Shown piece by piece: positions 5,504-5,641 of a stretch of DNA of 5,641 nucleotides. A program made the position numbers and the translations under genes. Position 1 is the stretch's first letter. Each line of letters opens with the position of its first letter. Origin of the DNA: Promethearchaeota archaeon (GTDB taxonomy: Archaea; Asgardarchaeota; Lokiarchaeia; Sigynarchaeales; MK-D1); assembly GCA_016839865.1 (NCBI GenBank), contig JAEOTN010000480.1, forward strand, positions 1 to 5,641, written 5' to 3'. The notes under the pieces are model-generated. The model saw only the letters and a list, made by a program, of their open reading frames with translations. It searched no databases and was not told where the DNA came from.

Positions 5504-5512
5504 GAGGAAGGT
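5504..5512 (+). promoter_or_regulatory. Ribosome-binding site pointing to an ATT start
   Basis: GAGGAAGGT is the best purine-rich site in this intergenic region. Its AAGGT part is 7 nt before the ATT at 5520. No ATG, GTG or TTG occurs in frame near it, so this site is the main support for ATT as the start codon. Confidence 0.5.
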
Positions 5513-5519
5513 TTCAAAT

Positions 5520-5641
5520 ATTAGCACAAAAATAGCTGTTTTCGGGATGGGCTACGTAGGAATACCATGCGCAGCACTACTTGCTGAAGTACCCGAGTTT
5601 TATGTGATAGGAATTCAAAGACGTTCCAAACGTTCAGGGTG
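5520..5641 (+). CDS. Second nucleotide-sugar dehydrogenase, N-terminal fragment, apparent ATT start, cut by window edge
   Basis: About 40 codons are visible before the window ends. They encode the N-terminal Rossmann segment of a UDP-glucose/GDP-mannose dehydrogenase family member: KIAVFGMGYVGIP, then AALLAE, then VIGIQRRSKRSG. The segment aligns without gaps to the start of the minus-strand dehydrogenase at 1-650, with GMGYVG at 9-14 and Q33-R34-R35 at the same positions in both. The frame opens after a TGA at 5496-5498, and between that stop and the glycine motif there is no ATG, GTG or TTG. ATT at 5520 would give ISTKIAVFG (initiator read as Met), a normal N-terminus, and is preceded at the right distance by GAGGAAGGT. 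ATA at 5532, a base-calling error, or a damaged start are alternatives. Domain identity is firm; intactness and substrate cannot be judged. Confidence 0.85.
   Translation, partial: MSTKIAVFGMGYVGIPCAALLAEVPEFYVIGIQRRSKRSG

Larger units (their letters stand above)
5270..5519. other. Intergenic region before the right dehydrogenase
   Basis: This 250-bp stretch has no gene that I can see. In order it holds a poly-T terminator, a perfect 7+4+7 palindrome, a weak hairpin (CAAAAG at 5365-5370 with CTTTTG at 5381-5386), an AT-rich TATA-like box and a strong ribosome-binding site. Its length is unusual for this compact window and suggests regulation of the downstream gene. Confidence 0.6.

Noticed and set aside
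1..5641. The two dehydrogenase ends as arms of a mobile element or recent inverted duplication
   Set aside because: The DNA of the two N-termini differs at many positions while the protein is kept, so they are old paralogs; no transposase, target-site duplication or terminal repeat is seen.

Overview
The window is AT-rich and gene-dense. It carries seven protein genes and no recognisable RNA gene, transposon or CRISPR array. Several traits point to an archaeon: TATA-like boxes lie about 25-30 nt before likely transcript starts, some leaders appear very short, a GGTGAT ribosome-binding site is present, a pure poly-T tract follows the last complete operon, and one protein begins with a small module that I recall from the N-termini of archaeal transposases. 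A lineage such as Promethearchaeota (Asgard) would fit, but the sequence alone does not prove it.

Layout. At the left edge, on the minus strand, lies the N-terminal half of a nucleotide-sugar dehydrogenase (1-650, cut by the window edge). A 217-bp divergent promoter region separates it from a plus-strand pair: a TMEM165/Gdt1-type cation transporter (868-1533), then a Nudix hydrolase of the ADP-ribose pyrophosphatase type (1564-2127). The Nudix gene converges, with only 6 bp between stop codons, on a minus-strand nucleotidyltransferase with an extra N-terminal module (2134-3042). Across a 128-bp divergent promoter region, a second nucleotidyltransferase of the LicC/phosphonate-cytidylyltransferase type (3171-3935) forms an operon with an organophosphate:phosphate antiporter-family MFS transporter (3962-5269). 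A poly-T terminator and a 250-bp regulatory region with a perfect palindrome follow. The window ends in the first 122 bases of a second nucleotide-sugar dehydrogenase on the plus strand, paralogous to the first (5520-5641).

How the parts may work together. The two dehydrogenases would make uronic-acid-type nucleotide sugars for cell-surface glycans. The two nucleotidyltransferases would activate small phosphorylated alcohols, phosphonates or sugar phosphates, probably with CTP. The transporter keeps both phosphate-binding arginines of the GlpT family and sits 26 nt behind one nucleotidyltransferase, which suggests an 'import a phospho-compound, then activate it' cassette for decorating glycans or making polar lipid head groups. 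The Gdt1 transporter and Nudix enzyme look like ordinary metal-homeostasis and nucleotide-housekeeping functions.

The points most worth a second look are the right-hand dehydrogenase with no ATG, GTG or TTG start but a well-placed ATT behind a good ribosome-binding site; the loss of the NAD-type acidic residue in both dehydrogenases; the transposase-like module fused to a nucleotidyltransferase; the transporter-nucleotidyltransferase pair; and a palindrome before one dehydrogenase whose 12-nt core recurs before the other.
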